This document shows, one piece after another, positions 6,104-15,266 of a stretch of DNA of 40,900 nt. Under the pieces are notes generated by a model. The model searched no databases, was not told the origin of the DNA, and saw nothing but the letters and a program-made list of their open reading frames with translations. Numbering within the stretch: position 1 is the first letter of the stretch; every line of letters begins with the position of its first letter. Source of the stretch: Oscillospiraceae bacterium. GTDB taxonomy: Bacteria > Bacillota > Clostridia > Oscillospirales > CAG-272. Both the position numbers and the translations under genes were made by a program. The DNA is taken from the NCBI GenBank assembly GCA_015065295.1, contig SVQN01000019.1:1-40900 (forward strand). The letters run 5' to 3'.

Positions 6104-8692
6104 ATGACTCCCATGATGCAGCAATACTTTGAGATCAAAAATCAATATAAGGATTTTATCCTGTTTTACCGTCTCGGGGACTTTTACGAAATGTTCTTCG
6201 AGGACGCGCAGCTGGTATCGGCGGAGCTGGAACTGACCCTCACCGGACGGGACTGCGGCGAGGACGAGCGTGCGCCCATGTGCGGCGTTCCCTATCATTC
6301 CTGCGAACCGTACATCGGCAAGCTGATCGAAAAGGGATACAAGGTCGCCATCTGCGAGCAGGTCGAAGACCCGAAAGCGGCCAAAAATCTCGTCAAGCGC
6401 GAAGTTATCCGCGTCATTACGCCCGGTACCCTCATCGAAACCGACCTTCTCAACGAAAAGGCGAACAACTACCTCGCCACGCTGTATTTTGACGGCGATT
6501 CCGTCGGCCTTTGCTTCGCCGACATTTCCACGGCGTACATCGCCGCGACGACCGTTCATGATTTCCGGCTCCACGGTGCGTCCGAAGAGGCGGTTATCAA
6601 CGAACTGGCAACCTATCAGGCAAGGGAAATCCTCCTGAATGCCTCCGTGAAGTCCCTGCCGAAAACGGCAGACTACATAAAAAACCGGACAGACGCCCTT
6701 CTCACCGACGGTGCGTCCAACTTTTTTGAACCGGACGAAGCCGTCGAGCGGACGGAAAATCAGTTTTCGTCCGAACAAACGGCGGGAATCCCCCGTGCGG
6801 CTCTCATCGCGGTCGGTGCGGCACTCAAGTACATCGCCGTCACCCAGATGAAAGACCTCTCCTATCTCAAAAATCTGAACTACTATGAGTCCTCACAGTT
6901 TCTCGAAATGGACACCGCCACCCGCCGCAGTCTCGAACTCTGCGGGACGATGAATTCCGGCGAGAAAAAGGGTTCCCTGCTGTGGGTTCTCGATAAAACC
7001 GAAACTTCCATGGGCGCGCGGATGCTCCGGCAGATGATCGAACATCCGCTGACCAACGCGTCCCAGATTTATATGCGTCAGCAGGCCGTCGGCGAGCTGT
7101 GCGACAATTTCATGCTCCGTGAGGAACTGCGCGAGAAACTGTCGTTCGTCCTCGACCTCGAACGCCTCATCACCAAAGTCTCCTACGGAACCGCCGGCGG
7201 ACGTGATCTGCGTGCCATCGCCCAGACGGCCTCCGTTCTGCCAGACATCAAAGCGATGCTTGCCGACATCCGGAGCGGCGAGCTTGCCGAAATCCACCGG
7301 ACGCTCGACACGCTCGAGGATATCTATGAAGCCATCGACGCGGCGATTGTGGACAATCCCCCGTTTGTCGTCCGGGACGGCGGCATCATCAAAGACGGCT
7401 ACCACGAAGACGTGGATCAGCTCCGCTACATCCTGAACAACGGCAAGGACTGGATCCGGGAAGCCGAAGCCTCCGAACGGGAAAAAACCGGCATCAAGGG
7501 ACTGAAAATCGGCTACAACCGCGTCTTCGGCTATTATATTGAAGCTCCCCGTGCGGCGGCGGATCAGGTTCCCGACAACTACGTCCGGAAGCAGACCCTC
7601 TCCGACAAGGAACGCTATATCACCGACGAACTCAAGGATATGGAAGCGACCATCCTCGGCGCAGACGACAAGGTGAAAGCCCTCGAATACGACCTGTTCG
7701 TCGCTATCCGTGACGCGGTAAACCGCGAATCTGCCCGCATCCGTCAGAGTGCCCATGCGCTGGCGATGCTGGACGTGTTCGTCTCCCTCGCCGAATGTGC
7801 CAGCCAGAATTCCTACGTCTGCCCGACCGTGGACGCAAGCACCGTCATCGACATCAAGAACGGGCGACATCCCGTCGTCGAACGGTTCGTACAGGACTCG
7901 TATTTCGTACCGAACGACGCCTATCTCGACACGAAGGACAACTGCCTGATGCTCATCACCGGTCCGAACATGGCCGGAAAATCGACCTATATGCGCCAGA
8001 CCGCGCTGATCGTTCTGATGGCGCAGATCGGTTCGTTCGTTCCCGCTTCCTCGGCACACATCGGCATCGTGGACAAACTCTTCACCCGCGTCGGCGCGTC
8101 GGATGACCTCGCATCGGGAACGTCCACGTTCATGCTGGAAATGAAGGAAGTCGCGTACATTCTCAACAATGCGACCTCCCGCAGCTTCATCATCTATGAC
8201 GAAATCGGACGCGGTACGTCCACCTACGACGGCATGAGCATCGCACGCGCGGTTGCGGAATACACCGTCGGCCGCAAAATCGGCGCGAAAACCATGTTTG
8301 CAACCCATTACCACGAATTAACCTCCCTCGAAAGCGAACTTCCCGGCATCGTCAACTACAACATTGCGGCGAAAAAGCGCGGGGAGGACATCACCTTCCT
8401 GCGGAAAATCGTTCCCGGTCCGACGGACGACAGCTACGGTATTGAAGTCGCGCGTCTGGCAGGCGTTCCGGGCGAAGTCACCCGCCGCGCGAAGGAAATC
8501 CTGAAAACCCTCGAAAGCGGAAAAACCGTCGAACGCAAGTCAAAAAAGGTAGAGGAAGAACCCGCACTGAGCTTCAGCTTCGCGGACGCTGCCGCCGACG
8601 AAATCAAAGAAAAACTCAAAAACACGGATGTGAACACCCTCACACCGATCGAGGCACTGAACCTCATCTACGAATGGAAAAAACTGCTGTAA
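6104..8692 (+). CDS. mutS: DNA mismatch repair protein MutS
   Basis: 862 aa, a full-length MutS1. It binds mismatches and small loops and recruits MutL. The mismatch-reading Phe-x-Glu motif is F27-Y28-E29 (GDFYEMF) near the N-terminus. Connector, lever and clamp domains follow. The ATPase domain has Walker A GPNMAGKST at about residue 620, then DEIGRGTSTYDG (Walker B and signature) and the TMFATHYHEL switch. A GAGGTG site lies upstream of the ATG. In related genomes mutL normally follows directly; here a 2-kb AT-rich insertion separates the two. The insertion begins just after the mutS stop, with a repeat fragment at the junction. Confidence 0.97.
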   Translation: MTPMMQQYFEIKNQYKDFILFYRLGDFYEMFFEDAQLVSAELELTLTGRDCGEDERAPMCGVPYHSCEPYIGKLIEKGYKVAICEQVEDPKAAKNLVKREVIRVITPGTLIETDLLNEKANNYLATLYFDGDSVGLCFADISTAYIAATTVHDFRLHGASEEAVINELATYQAREILLNASVKSLPKTADYIKNRTDALLTDGASNFFEPDEAVERTENQFSSEQTAGIPRAALIAVGAALKYIAVTQMKDLSYLKNLNYYESSQFLEMDTATRRSLELCGTMNSGEKKGSLLWVLDKTETSMGARMLRQMIEHPLTNASQIYMRQQAVGELCDNFMLREELREKLSFVLDLERLITKVSYGTAGGRDLRAIAQTASVLPDIKAMLADIRSGELAEIHRTLDTLEDIYEAIDAAIVDNPPFVVRDGGIIKDGYHEDVDQLRYILNNGKDWIREAEASEREKTGIKGLKIGYNRVFGYYIEAPRAAADQVPDNYVRKQTLSDKERYITDELKDMEATILGADDKVKALEYDLFVAIRDAVNRESARIRQSAHALAMLDVFVSLAECASQNSYVCPTVDASTVIDIKNGRHPVVERFVQDSYFVPNDAYLDTKDNCLMLITGPNMAGKSTYMRQTALIVLMAQIGSFVPASSAHIGIVDKLFTRVGASDDLASGTSTFMLEMKEVAYILNNATSRSFIIYDEIGRGTSTYDGMSIARAVAEYTVGRKIGAKTMFATHYHELTSLESELPGIVNYNIAAKKRGEDITFLRKIVPGPTDDSYGIEVARLAGVPGEVTRRAKEILKTLESGKTVERKSKKVEEEPALSFSFADAAADEIKEKLKNTDVNTLTPIEALNLIYEWKKLL

Positions 8693-8740
8693 TAGCTAAG
8701 AGCTAATAGTGAAAAGTGAATAGCTGTCCGTCAACATAAA
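8693..8740 (+). repeat. Family-3 repeat, half element at the mutS 3' end
   Basis: Starts with GCTAAGAGCTAATAGTGAA and ends with GCTGTCCGTC. It matches the left half of the elements at 12726 and 23034, but the inverted right half is missing. It marks the boundary between mutS and the AT-rich island. Confidence 0.65.
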
Positions 8741-8797
8741 ATTCTGCTTTTTCATAATTTCAGATTGAACTACCGCAACAGCAAAAAAAGGATATTT

Positions 8798-10276
8798 ATG
8801 GATATATATGAATCACTAAATTATGTGTCGAAGTTGGCATTCCCAAGAATTAAATATACTTGGGATAATTTGAGCATAAATGAAGACAAGCCAATTTTTC
8901 GTATCTCTATATTCACAAATAAAATTGAAGACTATATGGAAGACCATTTTGAAAAAGGGTTAAAAGCCATATTAAATGTTATAGAAGACAATTCCCTCCA
9001 AGCTGAAACTGAATATTATGGCAAACAACTATTAGTGGTTTTGGCAGACCATACAATTAATTACCACAGCGAGAAATGTAAAAACAAACCTGAAATCGCT
9101 TGTACACTATATAAGAAAAACGTCATTTTCAGAGAAACGGTAATTGAGTATGCTCCTTATCTTAACAAATTGCTTCCAAACTTGATCGCGAGTTCTTTTT
9201 TTAATTTGGATTTTGACACTATTAAAGATGTGTGCAAAAACTGTGTTACTAAAATATACGATAACAAAAAGCATTCACAAAAGACTTTTTGGAATTTCAT
9301 TAAAAATCTGCGTGATGAATTTACATACAATCATTCATTCAGCGATTTAATCACAAATGACAATGTATTGAATTATTGGGAAATGGCAAATTATATTAAC
9401 CAAGCGATTCCTGAATTAAATTTCTTCGAGGTTAATGACGGCATAATCATTTCCACCGTAAAAAAAGAGCTTGATGAGATTGAGGCTCTTGCTCCATTGG
9501 AAAAGCTTTTTGATAGTGGCATATTTTGGACTGCCTTGGAAGATTTGCCCGAAGTTTTAGAGTTCAAATATATTTATCCGAATGGCTCCAATGGAGATAT
9601 ACTCAAATACATTCTTGAAGAATACGGAGAAACGCACCAAGAAGAAACCAATTTATGGAAAGGAACATTATCAAGACAATACATCAATTTATTGGAAATG
9701 ATGAGTTCCACTGCCAAAAAAATCTCTATAGACGAAGCATTTCTTGTAATATATGAACATCATATTCCATCCATACTTTATAACACACGTATGCATTTAT
9801 TTAGTTCAAAGGTTTCCGTTCGTGCCAATTTTGATGAAATAGCAAAAAAAGTACATATTCATAAACTTGAACAAAGAAAGCAAAGAGACAAAGTATACGC
9901 CGATTTAATTGTAGCAAATAAAACATCTCCAAAATGGAAGTCAGAGGCACAATTGTTTTCACTCGTTTCAAGTCAATACCCAGATGCCATCTATCAGTAT
10001 CGCGCTGATTGGCTTGGAATGCAGTCGTTAGATATTTTTATTCCATCATTATTCGTTGGAATTGAATACCAAGGAAGACAACACTATGAACCAATCGAGC
10101 ATTTTGGCGGTGAAAAACATTTTTTACATCAACAAGAAAATGATCGCAAGAAAAAAGCATTATGTATTGAAAATGGGATCAAATTGATTGAATGGTCATA
10201 TACTAAAGATATAACAGAAACCAATTTTCGCAAATATTTAGAGAAAGTTGGAATAAAACAATATGTTGTTTATTGA
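8798..10276 (+). CDS. Unrecognised 492-aa protein with C-terminal PD-(D/E)XK (Vsr/DUF559-like) nuclease domain
   Basis: Residues 1 to about 370 are helical and show no domain I recognise. The last 115 residues look like a PD-(D/E)XK nuclease of the Vsr/DUF559 type: Glu383 in SEAQLFSLV, Asp412 in LDIFIP, Glu423 and Gln425 in GIEYQGRQHY, then NDRKKKALCIENGIKLIEW. The acid-strand-ExQ-H order and the final strand fit that fold; Gln replaces the usual Lys of ExK, as in several relatives. Base and codon use is far more AT-rich than in neighbouring genes, which points to transfer. It sits between mutS and mutL, followed by a gene fragment and an IS200-like element. The ATG at 8798 is chosen over an upstream in-frame TTG (8765) because an AAAAAAGGA site lies six bases before it. 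A role in defence against foreign DNA is inference. Confidence 0.75.
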   Translation: MDIYESLNYVSKLAFPRIKYTWDNLSINEDKPIFRISIFTNKIEDYMEDHFEKGLKAILNVIEDNSLQAETEYYGKQLLVVLADHTINYHSEKCKNKPEIACTLYKKNVIFRETVIEYAPYLNKLLPNLIASSFFNLDFDTIKDVCKNCVTKIYDNKKHSQKTFWNFIKNLRDEFTYNHSFSDLITNDNVLNYWEMANYINQAIPELNFFEVNDGIIISTVKKELDEIEALAPLEKLFDSGIFWTALEDLPEVLEFKYIYPNGSNGDILKYILEEYGETHQEETNLWKGTLSRQYINLLEMMSSTAKKISIDEAFLVIYEHHIPSILYNTRMHLFSSKVSVRANFDEIAKKVHIHKLEQRKQRDKVYADLIVANKTSPKWKSEAQLFSLVSSQYPDAIYQYRADWLGMQSLDIFIPSLFVGIEYQGRQHYEPIEHFGGEKHFLHQQENDRKKKALCIENGIKLIEWSYTKDITETNFRKYLEKVGIKQYVVY

Positions 10277-10289
10277 AGGTAATTTAACA

Positions 10290-10358
10290 TGGATGATAAA
10301 CTTACATTACAAATTTGGAAGTTCGCAAATCACCTTGTTGGTAATCAAAACCACCAGT
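10290..10358 (+). pseudogene. Start of a truncated gene, 22 codons, cut by the IS200-like element
   Basis: ATG at 10290, 13 bases after the nuclease stop, with AAGGT upstream. It reads MDDKLTLQIWKFANHLVGN and then runs into the first hairpin of the mobile element, where TGA ends it. The first residues resemble the start of a larger protein, so it could be the 5' remnant of a partner gene in the nuclease operon. Too short to name. Confidence 0.4.
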
Positions 10359-10578
10359 GAAACTGGTGGTATGCACAAGCCCTAGAAGGGCATATTACCG
10401 GCATGCCCCTCAAGAGGCACTGAAAATTTTAACAAGTGCATCTCATGCCCTACAACCAGCAAGCCGGTAATTACCCTTAAATACCTTGCGTATTGACAAA
10501 CTATTTATTGTCATTCGCTTCGCTCAAAATCTTGTATCTAAAGATTTTTATTCTCACCAGCATAGCTGGTGGTTGTCT
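10347..10578 (+). mobile_element. IS200/IS605-derived non-autonomous element (transposase missing)
   Basis: About 230 bases without an ORF. Left part: a 9-bp stem with GAA loop (10350-10370, arms ACCACCAGT/ACTGGTGGT), then GCCCTAGAAGGGC (10379-10391), then ATTACCGGC (10394-10402), which pairs with GCCGGTAAT (10463-10471) around a folded interior. Right part: CACCAGC-ATA-GCTGGTG (10555-10571). Subterminal hairpins of this type at both ends, without inverted terminal repeats, are typical of IS200/IS605 ends and of their transposase-less derivatives (PATEs). The middle, where tnpA would be, is absent. This accounts for most of the gene-free stretch 10277-10662; 10579-10662 is AT-rich with nothing else visible. 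Confidence 0.65.
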
Positions 10579-10662
10579 TTATCAAAACAATTTCTTTACC
10601 TCACGGTTTTGAAACAAGACGACTTGCAAACGAATCTAAAACTAATATAACAATCTATTTTT

Positions 10663-12729
10663 ATGGGAAACATCAACATACTCGGCTTTGACGTGGCGAA
10701 CCTCATTGCCGCCGGGGAGGTCGTCGATCGTCCCGCTTCCGTCGTGAAGGAGCTGCTGGAAAATGCGCTCGATGCCGGAAGCACTGCCGTCACCATCGAG
10801 ATTCAGCACGGCGGCGTTACCTTTATCCGGGTCGCGGACAACGGCTGCGGTATGGATACGGATGACCTCCAGACCTCCATCCTCCGCCACGCGACCAGCA
10901 AGATCCGCACCGCCGACGACCTGTCCGACATCACCACGCTCGGCTTCCGGGGCGAAGCTCTGGCGGCGATTGCGTCCGTCTCCCGGCTGCGTATCTTCTC
11001 AAAAGTCCGCGGAGACCCCTTCGGCGCGCTGCTTGAATGCGACGGCGGCGAAATCGTCTCCATCACCGAAACCGGATGCGCCGACGGTACGACGGTCATC
11101 GTCGAAGATTTGTTCTTCAATGTCCCCGCACGGCGCAAATTTCTCAAAAAAGACTCCACGGAAGCCATCGCCGTGGGAGCGGTTGTCGAAAAAATCGCCC
11201 TCTCCCGCCCCGATGTCTCCCTCAAATACATCTCCGACGGCGAAATCCGGTTCATGACCGCCGGAAACGGCAATCTGTCCGAAACCATCTGGGCACTGTT
11301 CGGCAAGGAAACCGCCAAACGGTTCCTCAAAGTGGACCGGGAAGAAGACGGCATCCACATCACCGGCTACATTTCCGAAGCCGATATGGTGCGCGCCAAC
11401 CGGAATATGCAGAATTTCTTCATCAACGGACGTTACGTCAAAAGCAAGACCGCCTCGGCCGCGCTCGAACAGGCGTACACGTCGAAAATTCCGTCGGACA
11501 AGTTTCCGTCCTGCGTGCTGAACATCGGGCTGAACCCCGCCGCCGTGGATGTCAACGTCCATCCTGCAAAGCTCGAAGTCAAGTTCGCCAACGAAAAAAT
11601 CATCTTTGACGCGGTCTATTACGCGGTGTTGTCCGCGCTGGAAGCCGGTACCAAACGTCCGGAATTGCAGATGGGACGTGCGCTCGGCGGTTCGATCACC
11701 GCAAAACCTGCGGAAAATACCGGTACATCCGCCGTAAAACCGCGCGTATCGGGAATGACGGCGGCGGATTTGAAGAACGCCTTCATCCCGGCAGACAAAA
11801 AAACACAGACCGCCGGAAAAATGGCGGCACAGCAGATCGGTATCCTGCCCGCACAGAAATCGGTTAATCCGAAAGAACCGCCGCGTCCGAAAATGCCCGA
11901 CGGAAGCGATGTGTCCTACCTCGACATGATGCAGCTCCACAAAGATGTGCTGGAAAAGCCTGCCGAAGTCCCGGCTCCGGAACCGAAAGAAAAAACGCCC
12001 GTACCGGAAAAACTTCCTGTGGAAAACCGCAAAGTTCCGCTTCCGTCAGAACCGATGGTTCCGGAAGTACCGGAAGAACCTGTGGAAAACACCGCCGAAC
12101 CTGTGGAATACGAAGAAATCCCCGAGTACATCATCCTCGGCGAGGCGTACAACTGCTACGTCATCGTCCAGCTCGACGACCGTCTGCTGATGATCGACAA
12201 GCACGCGGCGCACGAACGGATTCTGTTCGAGGAACTCCGCCGCGGAATGCAGAAACGAGAAAAAACCGGCCAGCTCCTCCTCGCCCCCTACGAACTGACC
12301 GTTTCCAACGCCGAAGCGGAGGCAATCGCCGAATATGACGACCAAATCCATGCGCTCGGCTTTGACTACACCGTCCGCGAACAGAGCGCGGCCTCACGGA
12401 AAGTCTCGATCACGCAGATTCCCGCCGGACTGTCCCACGACGAAGCGGCTGTATTGTTCACCACGCTGATCTCCCGCCTGTCCGACGTAACCGCGAATGT
12501 GGAATCGGCAGCGGCGGAATTCTTTGAGTCCCGTCTGTGGCAGGCATCCTGCAAGGCGGCGATGAAAGGCGGACGTCTCTACGACACGGCGCACCTCAAA
12601 TGGATCTGCGACCGCCTGCTCGTCAAACCGGACGGAAACCGTCCCGTCATCCGCACCTGTCCGCACGGTCGGCCGGTAGCATTTGAAATCAAAAAATCCT
12701 CCATCGAACGGCAATTCGAGAGAAGCTAA
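10663..12729 (+). CDS. mutL: DNA mismatch repair protein MutL, endonuclease type
   Basis: 688 aa. The N-terminal GHKL ATPase has ENALDAG, DNGCGM, and RHATSKI with GFRGEAL. A Pro/Glu-rich linker spans about residues 390-485. The C-terminal domain carries the metal-binding DKHAAHERILFEE motif at about residue 512 (form DxHA-x2-E-x4-E), ACKAAMKGG, and CPHGRP near the end. So this is a nicking MutL, as in bacteria without MutH. No ribosome site is visible before the ATG: the 20 bases upstream are AT-rich and belong to the inserted island. The insertion probably replaced the native mutS-mutL junction, which could lower translation or uncouple the two genes. Confidence 0.96.
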   Translation: MGNINILGFDVANLIAAGEVVDRPASVVKELLENALDAGSTAVTIEIQHGGVTFIRVADNGCGMDTDDLQTSILRHATSKIRTADDLSDITTLGFRGEALAAIASVSRLRIFSKVRGDPFGALLECDGGEIVSITETGCADGTTVIVEDLFFNVPARRKFLKKDSTEAIAVGAVVEKIALSRPDVSLKYISDGEIRFMTAGNGNLSETIWALFGKETAKRFLKVDREEDGIHITGYISEADMVRANRNMQNFFINGRYVKSKTASAALEQAYTSKIPSDKFPSCVLNIGLNPAAVDVNVHPAKLEVKFANEKIIFDAVYYAVLSALEAGTKRPELQMGRALGGSITAKPAENTGTSAVKPRVSGMTAADLKNAFIPADKKTQTAGKMAAQQIGILPAQKSVNPKEPPRPKMPDGSDVSYLDMMQLHKDVLEKPAEVPAPEPKEKTPVPEKLPVENRKVPLPSEPMVPEVPEEPVENTAEPVEYEEIPEYIILGEAYNCYVIVQLDDRLLMIDKHAAHERILFEELRRGMQKREKTGQLLLAPYELTVSNAEAEAIAEYDDQIHALGFDYTVREQSAASRKVSITQIPAGLSHDEAAVLFTTLISRLSDVTANVESAAAEFFESRLWQASCKAAMKGGRLYDTAHLKWICDRLLVKPDGNRPVIRTCPHGRPVAFEIKKSSIERQFERS

Positions 12730-12834
12730 GGACTAAGAACTAATGGTGAATGACTATATCCAAATTCACCGTCAGCCGACAGACTTGATCCCTGTCTTAG
12801 TCCTTCCCCATTCACCCTTAGTCATTAGTCCCAT
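12726..12834. repeat. Family-3 palindromic repeat, complete copy
   Basis: Left half GCTAAGGACTAAG...GGTGAATG is followed by an inverted right half CATTCACCCTTAGTCATTAG, around a core with a short dyad CGTCAGCCGACAG. The first bases overlap the mutL stop. It fills the gap between mutL and tgt up to the tgt ribosome site. Confidence 0.75.
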
Positions 12835-12864
12835 AAATCTATAAATTTCAGGAGACTTCATACC

Positions 12865-14007
12865 ATGTTCATTCTTATAAAAACCGACGAACACAGCAAC
12901 GCCCGCCGCGGACGGCTGATTACCCCTCACGGCGAAATCGAAACCCCTGTTTTCATGAACGTTGCAACCTGCGCGGCCATCAAGGGCGGCGTGTCCGCGT
13001 ATGACCTCATGGACGTCAATTGTCAGGTCATGCTGTCGAATACCTATCACCTCCACATCCGTCCCGGCGACCGCCTCGTTCACGATCAGGGCGGCCTTCA
13101 GAAGTTCACCGGATGGGACAAGCCCACCCTCACCGACAGCGGCGGATTCCAGGTCTTCTCTCTCGCCGGTCTGCGCCGCATCAAGGAAGAAGGCGTGTAC
13201 TTCGCCTCCCACATCGACGGCAAACGCATTTTCATGGGGCCGGAAGAAAGCATGAGAATCCAGTCCAACCTCGGCTCCACCATCGCCATGGCGTTTGACG
13301 AATGCATCGAAAACCCCGCCGAATACAACTACACCCGCAATTCCTGCGACCGTACGACCCGCTGGCTCCGCAGATGCAAGGAAGAACTCTACCGTCTGTC
13401 CCAGCTCGAAGACACCATCAACCCCGGTCAGCTCCTGTTCGGCATCAACCAGGGCAGCACCTACGCCGACCTGCGCGTCCGCCACATGGAACAGATCCGC
13501 GAACTCGACCTTCCCGGCTACGCGATCGGCGGTCTGGCCGTCGGCGAAGAAACCGAAGAAATGTACCGCATCATCGAAGCGGTCGAACCCTCCATGCCGA
13601 AGGACAAGCCGCGTTACCTGATGGGTGTCGGTACGCCCGTGAACATCGTCGAAGGCGTTCACCGCGGCATTGACTTCTTCGACTGCGTCATGCCCTCCAG
13701 AAACGCGCGTCACGGCAACCTGTTCACCTGGAACGGCAAGATGAACCTTCTCAACGAAAAGTACATGAACGATTCCCGTCCGATCGACGAAAACTGCGGC
13801 TGTCCCGCCTGCCGTCATCACTCCCGTGCATACATCCGTCACCTCATCAAGGCGAAGGAAGCACTCGGCATGAGACTGGCGGTTCTGCACAACCTGTATT
13901 TCTACAACGACCTCATGAAGAAAATCCGTGAAGCCCTCGACGGCGGCTATTACGAAAGCTTCTACCAGAAGTACCGCGTTGTCCTCGGCGAACGCAATCC
14001 CGACTGA
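12865..14007 (+). CDS. tgt: Queuine tRNA-ribosyltransferase
   Basis: 380 aa, normal length. It exchanges guanine-34 for preQ1 in tRNAs with GUN anticodons. Motifs: DSGGFQVFSL (catalytic/substrate region, about residue 92), GGLAVGEE, HRGIDFFDCVMPSRNARHG with the second catalytic Asp, and the zinc site CGCPACRHHSRAYIRHL near residue 312. Start follows AGGAGA. The next gene begins two bases after its stop, so tgt heads an operon with the small membrane protein and the lipoylation genes; no queuosine biosynthesis gene is nearby. Confidence 0.96.
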   Translation: MFILIKTDEHSNARRGRLITPHGEIETPVFMNVATCAAIKGGVSAYDLMDVNCQVMLSNTYHLHIRPGDRLVHDQGGLQKFTGWDKPTLTDSGGFQVFSLAGLRRIKEEGVYFASHIDGKRIFMGPEESMRIQSNLGSTIAMAFDECIENPAEYNYTRNSCDRTTRWLRRCKEELYRLSQLEDTINPGQLLFGINQGSTYADLRVRHMEQIRELDLPGYAIGGLAVGEETEEMYRIIEAVEPSMPKDKPRYLMGVGTPVNIVEGVHRGIDFFDCVMPSRNARHGNLFTWNGKMNLLNEKYMNDSRPIDENCGCPACRHHSRAYIRHLIKAKEALGMRLAVLHNLYFYNDLMKKIREALDGGYYESFYQKYRVVLGERNPD

Positions 14008-14009
14008 GT

Positions 14010-14372
14010 ATGATCCGGAAAATTCTCGGATTCCTGCCGGTCGGATTCTGGCTGATTATGCTGTATTTCGGCGGCGTGGATTTTATGAATCCCATGAACA
14101 CGGGCTGGCATATCACGGATGTCCCGCTGAATCTCTGGATTTGGTTCGGTCTTGCCGTCCTGAGCGGTGTGCTGCTCTGTTTTGACGGAATGATCCCCAT
14201 CGGACTGATCGTCGGCATCATCCCGTACGCTTACCTCACCATAATGTTTCTGGCAAACGGCGGCAGGAATGTTTTTCCCGACGTACTTGTATTTCCCGGT
14301 ATCTTCTTTCTGTTTTATATCATCTACGCCGTTTGTTACTACACTTACAATCACGAACTGAACAAACCATGA
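14010..14372 (+). CDS. Small four-span membrane protein, 120 aa
   Basis: Hydrophobic segments at about residues 8-24, 42-60, 63-82 and 92-112, separated by short loops. No family recognised. Starts two bases after the tgt stop and overlaps the next gene start by ATGA, so it is translated within the tgt-lplA operon. No enzyme motif seen. Confidence 0.75.
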   Translation: MIRKILGFLPVGFWLIMLYFGGVDFMNPMNTGWHITDVPLNLWIWFGLAVLSGVLLCFDGMIPIGLIVGIIPYAYLTIMFLANGGRNVFPDVLVFPGIFFLFYIIYAVCYYTYNHELNKP

Positions 14373-15253
14373 TCTACATCCCTTCAACCACCACCTCCGC
14401 TGCGGAAAACCTCGCAGTGGAGGAATATCTTCTTACCCGCTGTACATCCGGGGACTTTCTCATGCTGTGGAAAAGTGCGCCGACCGTCGTCATCGGGAAA
14501 TTCCAGAACGCCTACGGCGAAGTCTCCGTCGCGGAAACCCTGCGGCGCGGGATTTCACTCGTGCGCCGAAACAGCGGCGGCGGTACGGTCTATCACGATG
14601 AAGGAAACCTCAACTTCACGATGGTAGCCGACCGCGGCGAAAACTCTCCGGAATACGAACGGTTTCTCACACCCGTGATCGCCGCGCTGCGTGACCTCGG
14701 CATTCCCGCCAAGATGGGCGACGCGTTCGACATTACCGTGGACGGATACAAAGTCAGCGGAAACGCGCAGTCCGTCGTGAAGAACCGCGTGATGCACCAC
14801 GGTACCCTGCTCTTTGACGCCGATCTGACCGTCCTGTCCGAAATCACCGGACACGCGAGTGCGGACGTGCAGTCGAAAGCAATTCAGAGCAATCCGTCTC
14901 CGGTGTGCAATCTGCGCCCGTATCTGAAGCACGATATGGACATTGCCGCATTCACGGACTGCATGAAAACCGCGCTGTGCGGCGAAAATGCGGAAATCCG
15001 GACGTTCACGGACGAAGAAACCGCCGAAATCGAACGCCTGCGCGATACGAAATACGCCGCGTGGGAATGGAATTTCGCCAAATCCCCGGCATTTACGAAA
15101 CATTGCGGTACATTTTCCGTGGATGTCAGAAACGGCATCATCACGGCTGTACACGGGGAACATCCTGTGGAAAACCTCACGGGAATCCGCATGAGCCCGG
15201 AAGACCTGTCCGCCGTCACCGACATCGAAACCGTCAATCTGCTGCTCCGATAA
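14369..15253 (+). CDS. Lipoate-protein ligase A family, copy 1
   Basis: 294 aa. LplA activates lipoate (or octanoate) with ATP and attaches it to a Lys of a lipoyl domain. Visible motifs: RRNSGGGTVYHDEGNLNFT (about residues 64-82, nucleotide and lipoate binding), YKVSGNAQ with the conserved Lys, and MHHGTLLFD. The C-terminal third matches the accessory LplA domain. Start overlaps the preceding stop. The next gene is a free lipoyl domain, then a second ligase. The two ligases share motifs but differ widely, so this is an old duplication rather than a recent one. Which one uses free lipoate and which octanoate cannot be told by eye. Confidence 0.92.
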   Translation: MIYIPSTTTSAAENLAVEEYLLTRCTSGDFLMLWKSAPTVVIGKFQNAYGEVSVAETLRRGISLVRRNSGGGTVYHDEGNLNFTMVADRGENSPEYERFLTPVIAALRDLGIPAKMGDAFDITVDGYKVSGNAQSVVKNRVMHHGTLLFDADLTVLSEITGHASADVQSKAIQSNPSPVCNLRPYLKHDMDIAAFTDCMKTALCGENAEIRTFTDEETAEIERLRDTKYAAWEWNFAKSPAFTKHCGTFSVDVRNGIITAVHGEHPVENLTGIRMSPEDLSAVTDIETVNLLLR

Positions 15254-15266
15254 CATGGAGGAACCA

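Noticed and set aside
6893-8314. 473-codon minus-strand frame inside mutS
   Set aside because: Opposite the conserved MutS ATPase core; no independent support.
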